Source: an uncultured Eubacteriales bacterium
GTDB taxonomy: Bacteria; Bacillota; Clostridia; Oscillospirales; CAG-272
Direction: 5' to 3'
Assembly (NCBI GenBank): GCA_900546315.1
Contig: URCP01000041.1
Location: 1-23,315 of the forward strand
Length of the DNA stretch: 23,315 bases
Position numbers and translations under genes: made by a program. Below are positions 1 through 7,630 of the stretch, piece by piece. Below the pieces are notes generated by a model that searched no databases, was not told the origin of the DNA, and saw only the letters and a program-made list of their open reading frames with translations. Every line of letters begins with the position of its first letter. Position 1 is the stretch's first letter.

Positions 1-315
1 CATCAGAACGACTACCTGACAACGAAGATCGCGTCGAAGCAGGATTACTGGTTCCACGTGAAGAATCAGCCGGGCTCGCACTGTGTTCTCTTTACCGACG
101 GAGACGAGCCGACCGAGAGGGATTTCACCGAGGCGGCGATGATCGCGGCGTACTATTCGAAGGCGTCGGAGGGGCAGAACGTCCCGGTCGACTACACGCT
201 CGTGAGAAATGTCAGAAAGCCGGGTGGCTCGAAGCCCGGATTCGTCATCTATACGACGAACTACACGGCGTACGTCACGCCGGATGAGCGCCATGTGCTC
301 GCGATGAAGGTCTGA
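1..315 (+). CDS. rqcH: Ribosome quality control protein RqcH (NFACT family), C-terminal part
   Basis: The gene is truncated by the window edge, so only the last 104 codons are present. They are in frame from base 1 and end at TGA. The reading opens with NDYLTTKIASKQDYWFHVK followed by PGSH. This is the hallmark of the NFACT-R (DUF814) domain, where the order N-[DE]-YLT...D.WFH.K..PGSH is conserved. In Bacillota the full protein binds stalled 50S-peptidyl-tRNA complexes and recruits tRNA-Ala to add C-terminal alanine tails that mark nascent chains for degradation. That role is known for the family; the domain itself is what is seen here. A GTG at 58 could be mistaken for a start, but the conserved motif already begins upstream of it. 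The gene is followed by a 254-nt gap, so it probably ends a transcription unit. Confidence 0.9.
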   Translation, partial: HQNDYLTTKIASKQDYWFHVKNQPGSHCVLFTDGDEPTERDFTEAAMIAAYYSKASEGQNVPVDYTLVRNVRKPGGSKPGFVIYTTNYTAYVTPDERHVLAMKV

Positions 316-331
316 GCGCGGTGACTTAAGA

Positions 332-356
332 AAACGCTGATTTAAAGTTGTTTTCG
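332..356 (+). repeat. 25-nt intergenic repeat, copy 1
   Basis: This stretch begins AAACGCTGATT and ends AGTTGTTTTCG. It recurs with two mismatches at 1923-1947. Both copies lie about 16-18 nt after a stop codon (rqcH here, dprA there). Function unknown; it could be a dispersed short repeat or part of a 3' end signal. Confidence 0.6.
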
Positions 357-394
357 CAGAAAAAGCCCATAAATCCGGGGACTTTTTCTGCGAA
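353..394 (+). terminator. Hairpin after rqcH (possible terminator)
   Basis: Perfect 13-bp inverted repeat: TTCGCAGAAAAAG at 353-365 and CTTTTTCTGCGAA at 382-394, with a 16-nt loop. There is no T-run after the right arm, though the arm itself contains five T. It could stop or process the rqcH transcript, or act as a terminator read from either strand. The fold is certain in sequence; the terminator role is inferred. Confidence 0.5.
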
Positions 395-453
395 CCCCCG
401 AGTTGTTCAGCGAATTCTTAAAATAAAATTTTATAATTCAGTCCATAAAACAC

Positions 454-482
454 TTGAATTTTTTCCCCGGACGCGGTATACT
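454..482 (+). promoter_or_regulatory. Sigma-A-type promoter for dprA
   Basis: TTGAAT (454-459), a 17-nt spacer and TATACT (477-482) match the housekeeping promoter at 5/6 and 5/6 with ideal spacing. An AT-rich tract at 416-450 just upstream could serve as an UP element. The start of transcription would be near 489, giving a leader of about 80 nt before dprA. Confidence 0.72.
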
Positions 483-500
483 TATGTTGCTGCCGTCTGC

Positions 501-527
501 GCTGATATGTCAGACTGACACGTCAGC
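501..527 (+). promoter_or_regulatory. Tandem palindromes / hairpin in the dprA leader
   Basis: Two similar palindromes, TGATATGTCA (503-512) and TGACACGTCA (516-525), lie side by side. Together they form a hairpin (GCTGA at 501-505 with TCAGC at 523-527, TGTCA at 508-512 with TGACA at 516-520). They begin about 12 nt after the predicted transcription start, so they could be a repressor operator or an RNA hairpin. No regulator can be named. Confidence 0.4.
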
Positions 528-569
528 GGGGAAAATTTACAGATCAGGAGGTGGGTCCGGGATTACCGG

Positions 570-1904
570 ATGGCTATGAATTACGATATCGAAAAACTTG
601 TTTATCTTATCTGGCTTTCTACCTGTTCGAACCCCGGAAGCGAGGACGCTTTCAGACTGCTCGACCATTTCGGCGGCGCGCGGGAGATATTTGATGCGGA
701 CAGAGCCGATCTCTCGAACGTTGTCAGAGCCGACAGCGCGATTATCGCGAAGATCACGCGGCACGATATCGACAAGGCGAGGGATATCCTGAGAACCTGC
801 CGCGAGCTCGATATCGACATACTCCCGTATGACTCTGAGGAATACCCGAAGCGCCTTACCGGCATTCGCGGCAGACCGCTCCTGCTCTACGCAAGGGGGC
901 ATGTCGACGGACTGAACGAGCGGCTCTGCGTCGGAGTCGTCGGCACACGGAATATAACCAATTACGGCGGCAACGCGACGGTGCAGATCTGCACTGATCT
1001 CTGCAACGCCGGCGCTGTCATCGTGAGCGGCGGCGCTCTGGGAGTTGACAGTTACGCCAACTGCACGGCGTACAATATGGGCTGTGATACGGTCGTGGTT
1101 CTCGGAAACGGGCTCGCAAATCCGTATCCATCCGAAAATGTGGAGTTGTTCCGCGGGATATCAAAGCACGGAATGGTCATAAGCGAGTATCCTCCGGAAG
1201 CCCCGTGCAGCAAGTATACTTTTCCTGAACGCAACCGGATAATCAGCGGAATGTCGGACGCTGTCCTTGTCGTCGAGGCTGGACTGGGGTCGGGATCTCT
1301 GATAACGGCGGGCTGCGCGGTGAGACAGGAGAGACGGCTCTACGCCGTTCCGGGCTTTATCGACGCGAAATACAGCTTCGGTACGAACAAGCTGATCCAC
1401 GACGGAGCCTCGATCTGCCGCTGCGGTGCCGATATACTTGAGGATTTCAGGGAAAGTTTCAGCTATCTGAGCGAAAGCATGGTGGTGCGCGGAAAAGAGT
1501 GGGCAATCGTACCGCGCGGCAAAAACAGGCAGATGAGACCGCAAGGTCAGGAAAAAGCTCACGCGGGTCAGGAAACGAGGGGCGGAACGGCTCATCTTGT
1601 GAATGAGACGACCGCGCCGGAGGATCGCGCGGTGCCTGAGCGCATAAAGAAAAAGATGGAGACCGTGCCCGCTGACTTAAACGCTTCTCCTGCCGTCCGC
1701 GCGTCCACACCGGCGCCGCAGCTGTCCGATAACGAGAAGATCGTCTACGACAGGATACCGGCGGGGACGCAGGTGCTTCCGGAGACGCTCTGCGGAGATG
1801 ATCTCGGGATCACGGAAGTGATGTCGATCCTGACAATGCTTGAACTCTACGGATGTGTGGAGACGCTTCCCGGCGGGTTCTGCCGGAGGAAAAACGGCGG
1901 CTGA
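570..1904 (+). CDS. dprA: DNA processing protein DprA (Smf)
   Basis: DprA protects incoming single-stranded DNA during natural transformation and loads RecA on it. The 444-residue protein has a small helical N-terminal domain (about 1-85) and the Rossmann-like DprA core (about 90-295). The core contains GVVGTRNITNYG (122-133), IVSGGALGVDSYA (151-163), the run to NPYPSENVELF (184-194), FPERNRIISG (218-227) and GLGSGSLITA (238-247). A low-complexity linker rich in Q/R/T/A follows (about 315-385), then a C-terminal winged helix (about 385-444). The linker is longer than in many homologues. The start is ATG 570; a second in-frame ATG lies at 576. The best SD, AGGAGGTG at 546-553, is 16-18 nt upstream of 570, rather far, but no nearer in-frame start exists. 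It is followed by topA and trmFO, a conserved Bacillota order. dprA is widespread in non-competent species, so transformation is not proven. Confidence 0.95.
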   Translation: MAMNYDIEKLVYLIWLSTCSNPGSEDAFRLLDHFGGAREIFDADRADLSNVVRADSAIIAKITRHDIDKARDILRTCRELDIDILPYDSEEYPKRLTGIRGRPLLLYARGHVDGLNERLCVGVVGTRNITNYGGNATVQICTDLCNAGAVIVSGGALGVDSYANCTAYNMGCDTVVVLGNGLANPYPSENVELFRGISKHGMVISEYPPEAPCSKYTFPERNRIISGMSDAVLVVEAGLGSGSLITAGCAVRQERRLYAVPGFIDAKYSFGTNKLIHDGASICRCGADILEDFRESFSYLSESMVVRGKEWAIVPRGKNRQMRPQGQEKAHAGQETRGGTAHLVNETTAPEDRAVPERIKKKMETVPADLNASPAVRASTPAPQLSDNEKIVYDRIPAGTQVLPETLCGDDLGITEVMSILTMLELYGCVETLPGGFCRRKNGG

Positions 1905-1922
1905 AATTCTGCCGCCATCGTG

Positions 1923-1947
1923 AAACGCTGATTCAGAGTTGTTTTCG
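1923..1947 (+). repeat. 25-nt intergenic repeat, copy 2
   Basis: Second copy of the element at 332-356 (23 of 25 bases identical), beginning 19 nt after the dprA stop codon. The weak -10-like TACAAT at 1978-1983 further on lacks a convincing -35, so I do not call a topA promoter here. Confidence 0.6.
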
Positions 1948-2011
1948 TGAAAAACCTGATTATCCGGTGTTTTCAAATACAATAACACGATTCAAGGAGA
2001 TTTTTAATCTG

Positions 2012-4303
2012 ATGTCAAACCTCGTAATAATGGAGTCACCTCCGAAGGCGGTGACGGTCAAAGGGTATCTCGGTTCGGGATACAAGGTGGTGGCTTCCAC
2101 CGGACATATCCGCGATCTTCCGAAGAGTACGCTCGGGATCGACATTGAGGATGATTTCAAGGCGAAATATATAAACATCCGCGGCAAGGGTCCCCTCATC
2201 AGGGAACTCAAGAAAGAGGCGAAGAACGCCGACAAAGTCTACCTCGCGACCGACCCGGACCGTGAGGGAGAGGCTATCGCGTGGCACCTTTCGATCGCCC
2301 TTGATATACCCGAGGACAAGATACGCCGCGTCACGTTCAACGAAATAACAAAGAAAGCCGTAAAGGCTGGAATAAAGGCTCCGAGAGACATAGACATGGG
2401 TCTTGTCAACTCTCAGCAGGCGCGCAGAATCCTCGACAGGATTGTCGGCTACAAGCTGAGCCCGTTCCTATGGAAGACGGTCAAGAGCGGACTTTCCGCC
2501 GGACGCGTGCAGTCGGTCGCGACCCGAATCATCGTCGAGAGAGAGAACGACATCCGCGCGTTCAAGCCGGAGGAGTACTGGACGATCGACGTCATGCTCG
2601 AGAACAAGAATCACGGGCATATCAAGGCGAAGTTCTACGGAAACGCCGACGGGCGCGTGGAGCTGCACTCCGAGGAGGAGACGATGAAGATTGTCTCGGC
2701 GGTCGACGGCAAGGAGTTCACCGTCAGATCGGTCAGGAAGGCGGTCAGGACGAAGAATCCGGCGCCGCCCTTCACGACCTCGACCATGCAGCAGGAGGCG
2801 TCGAGAAGACTCGGCTTCCAGTCACAGAAGATAATGCGCGTCGCGCAGGAGCTGTACGAGGGCATAAACCTCGGCACTCAGATGGGCGGCGTACAGGGTC
2901 TTATCACTTATATGCGTACCGACTCGCTGAGAATCGCCGACGAAGCGGCGGACGCGGCGAAGCAGTATATAGTCGACAAGTGGGGAGAGCAGTTCTACCC
3001 GCCGGAGCGCCGCGTCTTCAAGACGAAGGCGGGAGCGCAGGACGCGCACGAGGCGATACGTCCGTCGAACCTCGCGTATGAGCCGGAGAAGATAAAGAAG
3101 CTGCTGACGAACGATCAGTACAGGCTCTACAAGCTGATCTGGGACCGCTTCATGGCGAGCCAGATGGCGTCCGCGGAGCTCGACACCGTCACCGCCGATA
3201 TCGAGGCGGGCGGATATATCTTCCGTTCAAGCGGGTATTCGGTCAAGTTCCAGGGCTTCATGACGCTCTACGAGGAGTCGGAGGAATACGTCGCGCCGAA
3301 CGTCGCGGACACCGACACTCCCGAGAAGAGCATAAAGCTCCCGAAGATAGAGCAGGGCGACGTGCTGAAGCACGACGAGACGACACCATCACAGCATTTC
3401 ACCGAGCCGCCTCCGAGATACAACGAGGCGTCGCTCGTCAAGTTCCTCGAGGAGCGCGGAATAGGTCGTCCGTCGACTTTCGCGACTATTATTACAACTA
3501 TAATCACCCGCGGATATGTCGTCCGCGAGGGCAAATCGCTGAAGCCGACCGAGCTCGGAGAGCTTACGACGAAGCTGATGGTCGATTACTTCCCGAAGAT
3601 CGTCGACTATGAGTTCACGGCGGATATGGAGAACGAGCTCGATGAGATCGCGAACGGTGATATCACGATGTCGCAGGTGCTTCACGGCTTCTGGGACGAC
3701 TTCGAGAAGACGCTTGAGCACGCCGAGAAAACGGTCGAGAAGAGCGCCTACGAGCTCCCGGTCGAGGAGACCGACATAATCTGCGAGAAGTGCGGCGCGA
3801 GAATGGTCGTCAAGAACGGCAGATACGGAAAGTTCGCCGCCTGCCCGAATTATCCGGCGTGCAGGAACACGAAGCCGCTCTCAAAGGACGGAAAGGTCGT
3901 CGAGGACAAGGTCGTCGAGACCGACATGGTCTGCGAGAAGTGCGGCAGCCCGATGGTTCTCAGAACCGGCAGATACGGCAGCTTCTACGCCTGCTCGAAG
4001 TATCCGGAGTGTAAGAACACGAAGCAGATCGCGAAGGAGATAGGAGTGGCGTGCCCGCTCTGCGGCGCGAAGATCGTCATGAAGAAGGGCAAGAGCCGTT
4101 CGGTCTTTTACAGCTGCGAGAGATATCCGGAGTGTCAGTTCTCGTCGTGGGACGTTCCTACGAACGAGAAGTGCCCGAAGTGCGGCGGTATGCTCTACAA
4201 GAAGAAGGGCAAGAACCTGCTCATCTGCAAGAACGAGAACTGCGACTACAAGCGCGAGATTGAGCCGGAGCCCGAGACCGAGACCACGGAGGACATCACC
4301 TGA
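2012..4303 (+). CDS. topA: DNA topoisomerase I (type IA)
   Basis: TopA relaxes negative supercoils by cutting one strand through a 5'-phosphotyrosine. The 763-residue protein starts MSNLVIMESPPKA, the usual TOPRIM opening. The acidic TOPRIM motif DPDREGEAIAWH follows. The catalytic tyrosine is Y300 in TYMRTDS, and KPTELGEL marks the end of the core. The C-terminus holds four Cys4 zinc ribbons from about residue 591. Each has the form C.xCG...C...C; the first two are near-duplicates (CEKCG...GRYG.F.AC..YP.C.NTK), and the last ends in CKNENCDY. The start is ATG 2012 because AAGGAGA at 1994-2000 is 11 nt upstream and it matches the family N-terminus. The open frame runs back to 1853 inside dprA, but that part is not conserved. 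The TGA stop overlaps the trmFO ATG by one base (TGATG), implying coupled translation. Confidence 0.97.
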   Translation: MSNLVIMESPPKAVTVKGYLGSGYKVVASTGHIRDLPKSTLGIDIEDDFKAKYINIRGKGPLIRELKKEAKNADKVYLATDPDREGEAIAWHLSIALDIPEDKIRRVTFNEITKKAVKAGIKAPRDIDMGLVNSQQARRILDRIVGYKLSPFLWKTVKSGLSAGRVQSVATRIIVERENDIRAFKPEEYWTIDVMLENKNHGHIKAKFYGNADGRVELHSEEETMKIVSAVDGKEFTVRSVRKAVRTKNPAPPFTTSTMQQEASRRLGFQSQKIMRVAQELYEGINLGTQMGGVQGLITYMRTDSLRIADEAADAAKQYIVDKWGEQFYPPERRVFKTKAGAQDAHEAIRPSNLAYEPEKIKKLLTNDQYRLYKLIWDRFMASQMASAELDTVTADIEAGGYIFRSSGYSVKFQGFMTLYEESEEYVAPNVADTDTPEKSIKLPKIEQGDVLKHDETTPSQHFTEPPPRYNEASLVKFLEERGIGRPSTFATIITTIITRGYVVREGKSLKPTELGELTTKLMVDYFPKIVDYEFTADMENELDEIANGDITMSQVLHGFWDDFEKTLEHAEKTVEKSAYELPVEETDIICEKCGARMVVKNGRYGKFAACPNYPACRNTKPLSKDGKVVEDKVVETDMVCEKCGSPMVLRTGRYGSFYACSKYPECKNTKQIAKEIGVACPLCGAKIVMKKGKSRSVFYSCERYPECQFSSWDVPTNEKCPKCGGMLYKKKGKNLLICKNENCDYKREIEPEPETETTEDIT

Positions 4304-5685
4304 TGGAACCGATAAACATCATCGGCGCCGGGCTCGCCGGGAGCGAGGCGGCATGGCAGGCGGTGAGCCTCGGGGTGCCGGTGCGGCTCTATGAGATGAA
4401 GCCGTCGAAGTATTCGCCGGCGCACCACAGCCCGGGGTTTGCCGAGCTTGTCTGCTCGAACTCGCTGAGGTCGAATATGCTGGCGAACGCGGTCGGCGTA
4501 CTCAAGGAGGAGATGCGTCTTCTCGGCTCGCTGGTCATCGAGGCGGCGTACGCGTCGGAGGTTCCGGCGGGAAGCGCGCTCGCGGTCGACCGCGACCTCT
4601 TTTCCGGTTTCATCACCGAAAGGCTCAGAAATCATCCGCTGGTAGACGTCATCGAGGGCGAGGTCACGGAGATCCCGGACGGGATAACCGTCGTCGCGAG
4701 CGGACCTCTGACGTCCGAGGCGCTGTCAGGGGCAATATCGCGGCTGATCGGGTGCGATTACCTGCATTTCTTTGACGCCGCGGCGCCTATCGTTTCGTTC
4801 GATTCTATCGATATGACAAAGGCGTTCTTCGCGTCGAGATACAATAAGGGCGAGGCATCCTATATAAACTGTCCGTTCACGAAAGAGGAGTACGACCGCT
4901 TCTACGGGGCGCTCATAACCGCCGAGACGGCGGAGCTCAAGGAGTTCGACAGGAGCGAGCAGAACAATAAGAAGCCGGAGGTCTTCGAGGGCTGTATGCC
5001 CGTTGAGGTGATGGCGAAGCGCGGACGCGACACGCTGACCTTCGGTCCGATGAAGCCGGTCGGGATAACCGTCCCGTCGACCGGCAAGGAAGCCTTCGCG
5101 ATAGTGCAGCTCAGGCAGGAGAACGCGAGAAAGAGCATGTACAACATCGTCGGCTTCCAGACCCACCTGAAATTCCCGGAGCAGAAGCGCGTGTTCGGCA
5201 TGATACCGGGGCTTGAGAACGCCGAGTTCCTGCGGTACGGCGTCATGCACCGGAACACTTTCATGAATTCGCCGAAGCTGCTTGACAGGACGTATATGCT
5301 GCGGAGCCGTCCGGGGCTTTACTTCGCCGGACAGATGACCGGTGTCGAAGGATATGTCGAGTCCGCCGCGAGCGGGCTTGTCGCCGGGCTGAACGCCGCG
5401 AGAATGGCGCTCGGTGAGGAGCCGCTCTGTTTTTCCGCCGAGAGCGTCATCGGTTCAATGGCGGCATACGTGAGCGACCCGGCGGTGACGAATTTCCAGC
5501 CGATGAACGCGAACTTCGGACTCGTCCCGCCGCTCGGACGCAAGGTGAAGGGCGGAAAGCGCGCGAGGGGCGAGGCTATGGGCGAGAGAGCGCTCGGGTA
5601 TGTAAAAGAAGCCGCTGAAAAGCTCGGAAAGACCCCGTCGCCGGTGCCTGAGACACATATAAGCGGCGAAGAAGAACAGGAATAA
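4303..5685 (+). CDS. trmFO: Methylenetetrahydrofolate-tRNA-(uracil-5-)-methyltransferase TrmFO
   Basis: TrmFO makes 5-methyluridine at position 54 (T-loop) of tRNA, using methylenetetrahydrofolate and FADH2 rather than S-adenosylmethionine. The 460-residue protein opens with the FAD-binding motif INIIGAGLAGSEAAWQ. It contains ELVCSNSLRSN (Cys51) and FEGCMPVEVMAKRG (Cys231), which match the two cysteines known to matter in the Bacillus enzyme. The motifs TFGPMKPVG and FAGQMTGVEGYVESAASGL are also present, and the length is usual for the family. The start overlaps the topA stop by one base; dprA-topA-trmFO is a classic Bacillota cluster. There is no sign of decay. In Bacillus xerC, hslVU and codY follow, whereas here plsX does. 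Confidence 0.97.
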   Translation: MEPINIIGAGLAGSEAAWQAVSLGVPVRLYEMKPSKYSPAHHSPGFAELVCSNSLRSNMLANAVGVLKEEMRLLGSLVIEAAYASEVPAGSALAVDRDLFSGFITERLRNHPLVDVIEGEVTEIPDGITVVASGPLTSEALSGAISRLIGCDYLHFFDAAAPIVSFDSIDMTKAFFASRYNKGEASYINCPFTKEEYDRFYGALITAETAELKEFDRSEQNNKKPEVFEGCMPVEVMAKRGRDTLTFGPMKPVGITVPSTGKEAFAIVQLRQENARKSMYNIVGFQTHLKFPEQKRVFGMIPGLENAEFLRYGVMHRNTFMNSPKLLDRTYMLRSRPGLYFAGQMTGVEGYVESAASGLVAGLNAARMALGEEPLCFSAESVIGSMAAYVSDPAVTNFQPMNANFGLVPPLGRKVKGGKRARGEAMGERALGYVKEAAEKLGKTPSPVPETHISGEEEQE

Positions 5686-5701
5686 AAGAGGGAATACGAA
5701 A

Positions 5702-6715
5702 ATGAACATAATACTCGACGCGATGGGCGGCGACAACGCCCCGCTTGAAATACTGAAGGGCGCCGCCGACGCCGTCCGCGAATACCCGGATGTCGAACTG
5801 ACGCTCGTCGGACAGGAGAAGACGATACGCGACCTGTGCGCCTCCGAGAACATATCTCTCGAGAGAATGACCATAATCGACGCGCCGGACGTTATCACGA
5901 TGGAGGACTCCGCGCAGACGGTCGTCATGTCAAAGAAGAACTCGTCGATGAGCGTCGGACTCAAAACTCTCGCCGCGGGCGGCGGGGACGCTTTCATCTC
6001 CGCTGGCAACACCGGCGCGCTGATGACCGGCGCGACGCTGCTTGTCAGATGTGTCAAAGGTGTCAAGCGCGCGGCGATCGCGACGATACTCCCGATGGAG
6101 AAGCCGGTGCTTATGATAGACTCCGGCTCGAACGTCAATGTCACGCCGGAATTTCTCGCTCAGTTCGGAATTCTCGGCTCGGTCTACATGGAGCAGGTAT
6201 TCGGCGTCGCGAACCCGCGCGTCGGACTGCTCAACAACGGTACAGAGGAACACAAGGGCACGCAGACGATGATCGACGCGTACGCTCTCCTCTCGAAGAC
6301 CGAGGGAATCAATTTCGTCGGAAACATCGAGGGCAAGGCGATACCGTTCGGCGCGTGCGACGTGCTTGTGACCGACGGTTTCACCGGAAACATAGTGCTC
6401 AAGACGATCGAAGGGCTCAGCAAGTTCATGATGAAGAAGCTCAAGGGCATCTTCATGAAGAACGCTCTCAATAAGCTCTCCGCGCTGATCATAAAGAAGG
6501 AGTTCTCGTCGCTGAAGAAATCCTTTGATTCGAGCGAGTATGGCGGAGCGCCGTTCCTCGGGATATCGAAGCCGGTGTTCAAGGCGCACGGAAGCTCTGA
6601 CGCCCGCGCCGTCAAGAACGCGATAAGACAGGCGAAGGAGTATCTCGAAAAGGGCGTGCCGGACATAATCGACGAGCGTATCGCCGCCGACCTCGCGAAG
6701 AAATCCGCGGACTGA
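5702..6715 (+). CDS. plsX: Phosphate acyltransferase PlsX
   Basis: PlsX converts acyl-ACP to acyl-phosphate, the donor used by PlsY for the first step of phospholipid synthesis; it is a peripheral membrane enzyme. The 337-residue protein begins MNIILDAMGGDNAP, the family signature. It continues with AGNTGALMTGATLLV, IDSGSNVNVTPEFLAQFG, VGLLNNGTEEHKG and a C-terminal GAPFLGISKPVFKAHGSS. The length is normal. AAGAGGG at 5686-5692 lies 9 nt before the ATG. It follows trmFO by 16 nt and is probably read through from it. In many Bacillota plsX is followed by fabD/fabG/acpP and then rnc. Here no acyl carrier protein gene is present and a structured gap leads directly to rnc. Confidence 0.96.
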   Translation: MNIILDAMGGDNAPLEILKGAADAVREYPDVELTLVGQEKTIRDLCASENISLERMTIIDAPDVITMEDSAQTVVMSKKNSSMSVGLKTLAAGGGDAFISAGNTGALMTGATLLVRCVKGVKRAAIATILPMEKPVLMIDSGSNVNVTPEFLAQFGILGSVYMEQVFGVANPRVGLLNNGTEEHKGTQTMIDAYALLSKTEGINFVGNIEGKAIPFGACDVLVTDGFTGNIVLKTIEGLSKFMMKKLKGIFMKNALNKLSALIIKKEFSSLKKSFDSSEYGGAPFLGISKPVFKAHGSSDARAVKNAIRQAKEYLEKGVPDIIDERIAADLAKKSAD

Positions 6716-6769
6716 CCGTCGCGCGAAACCGACGCAATACGATATTGATTGATGACAGGCTGGTCTTAA

Positions 6770-6791
6770 GTCTGAAAATAAATTTTCAGAC
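6770..6791 (+). terminator. Hairpin after plsX (possible weak terminator)
   Basis: GTCTGAAAA (6770-6778) pairs perfectly with TTTTCAGAC (6783-6791) around a 4-nt loop. No T-run follows, so intrinsic termination would be weak. TGGTCT at 6761-6766 could instead pair with AGACCA at 6788-6793, giving a competing fold. It sits just before the rnc leader structure and might help separate the plsX and rnc transcripts. Confidence 0.45.
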
Positions 6792-6794
6792 CAA

Positions 6795-6875
6795 ACAGTT
6801 TTGAGGCTTTCACGACATAGGGTCGTGAATTTTGAAAGACGGACAAGCCGTCTTTCAAAACCGCCTCAAAACTGT
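6795..6875 (+). promoter_or_regulatory. Three-way-junction RNA leader upstream of rnc
   Basis: Three perfect helices nest into one compact junction. P1 pairs 6795-6807 with 6863-6875 (13 bp, ACAGTTTTGAGGC). P2 pairs 6809-6816 with 6822-6829 (8 bp, TTCACGAC, 5-nt loop). P3 pairs 6830-6842 with 6848-6860 (13 bp, TTTTGAAAGACGG, 5-nt loop). The linkers are 1, 0 and 2 nt. The structure ends 9 nt before the rnc ribosome binding site. Two CTTTC segments (6807-6811 and 6852-6856) could pair with the SD GAAAG if the junction refolded. A role as a dsRNA target of RNase III is inferred from known rnc leader autoregulation in E. coli. A small palindromic repeat element is the alternative. Confidence 0.6.
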
Positions 6876-6879
6876 AAGT

Positions 6880-6904
6880 TTGTACGAAAGGCATGGTCAT
6901 AAAA
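6880..6904 (+). promoter_or_regulatory. Conserved ribosome-binding cassette before rnc
   Basis: ACGAAAGG (6884-6891) followed by 13 nt and the ATG at 6905. Bases 6880-6901 are identical to 14845-14866 in front of yqeK, and the same design with three changes precedes ftsY (12370-12390). The ATG inside the cassette at 6893 is only one base from the SD. The matching ATG in the yqeK copy is out of frame, so the cassette is untranslated and the rnc start is 6905. Confidence 0.65.
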
Positions 6905-7630
6905 ATGCAGGATAATGAAAAACTGCCGCGCTCTGTCGAGAGCTTCGAGGAGCGTATAGGTTACAAGTATAAAGATATAAAGCTGCTCGAGACGGCTCTT
7001 ACCCATTCGTCCTTCGCGAACGAGATGAAGCCGAAGGGGCAGCACGTGAATTTCAACGAGCGCCTTGAATTTCTCGGCGACTCGGTGCTGTCTATAATCG
7101 TCAGCGATTATCTCTTCAGGCGCTATCCGGAGCTTCCGGAGGGGGATCTCACGCGCATACGCGCTGGCGTCGTCTGTGAGAAGACGCTCGGAAAGATCGC
7201 GCACAGTCTCGAGCTCGGTAAATATATGCGTCTCGGACGCGGCGAGGAGCTTGGCAACGGACGCGAGCGGATGTCGATACTCGCGGACGCCTTTGAGGCT
7301 CTGCTCGCGTCGATATATCTGGATTCTGGCTCTAAAGAGGCGGTGGTCGATTTCCTGATGCCGCTGATGAAGCCGGAGATACGTCTCTTCGTCGAGAACG
7401 GCAGCAACAAGGATTACAAGACCCTTCTCCAGCAGATCGTCCAGCAGGAGCGCGGAGAGCTGCTCGAGTACGTCATCACCGGCGAGAGCGGACCTGACCA
7501 CGACAAGTGGTTCACGGTTGAAGCGAGACTCAACAGCAATGTCATAGGTCACGGCAAAGGACGCACGAAGCGCGACGCGGAACAGCAGGCGGCGAAGGAA
7601 GCCCTTGTTCTCTTCGGCGACGCGCAATGA
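6905..7630 (+). CDS. rnc: Ribonuclease III
   Basis: RNase III cleaves double-stranded RNA in rRNA precursors and structured mRNAs. The 241-residue protein has the endonuclease domain with NERLEFLGDS (51-60). E52, E55 and D59 correspond to E. coli E38, E41 and D45. The second catalytic pair, D128 and E131, lies in ADAFEALLASIYLD. A C-terminal dsRNA-binding domain (about 170-238) carries KTLLQQIVQQ and KRDAEQQAAKEAL. ATG 6905 is preferred over in-frame ATG 6893, which lies inside the conserved SD cassette. The TGA stop overlaps the next gene's ATG by 4 bases (ATGA), so translation is probably coupled. Upstream is a three-helix leader that could be its own substrate. Confidence 0.97.
   Translation: MQDNEKLPRSVESFEERIGYKYKDIKLLETALTHSSFANEMKPKGQHVNFNERLEFLGDSVLSIIVSDYLFRRYPELPEGDLTRIRAGVVCEKTLGKIAHSLELGKYMRLGRGEELGNGRERMSILADAFEALLASIYLDSGSKEAVVDFLMPLMKPEIRLFVENGSNKDYKTLLQQIVQQERGELLEYVITGESGPDHDKWFTVEARLNSNVIGHGKGRTKRDAEQQAAKEALVLFGDAQ

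Noticed and set aside
6893..6907. ATG 6893 as the start of rnc
   Set aside because: It lies one base after the SD and inside a cassette that also precedes yqeK, where the same ATG is out of frame, and ftsY, where it is absent. ATG 6905 keeps the common 13-nt spacing.
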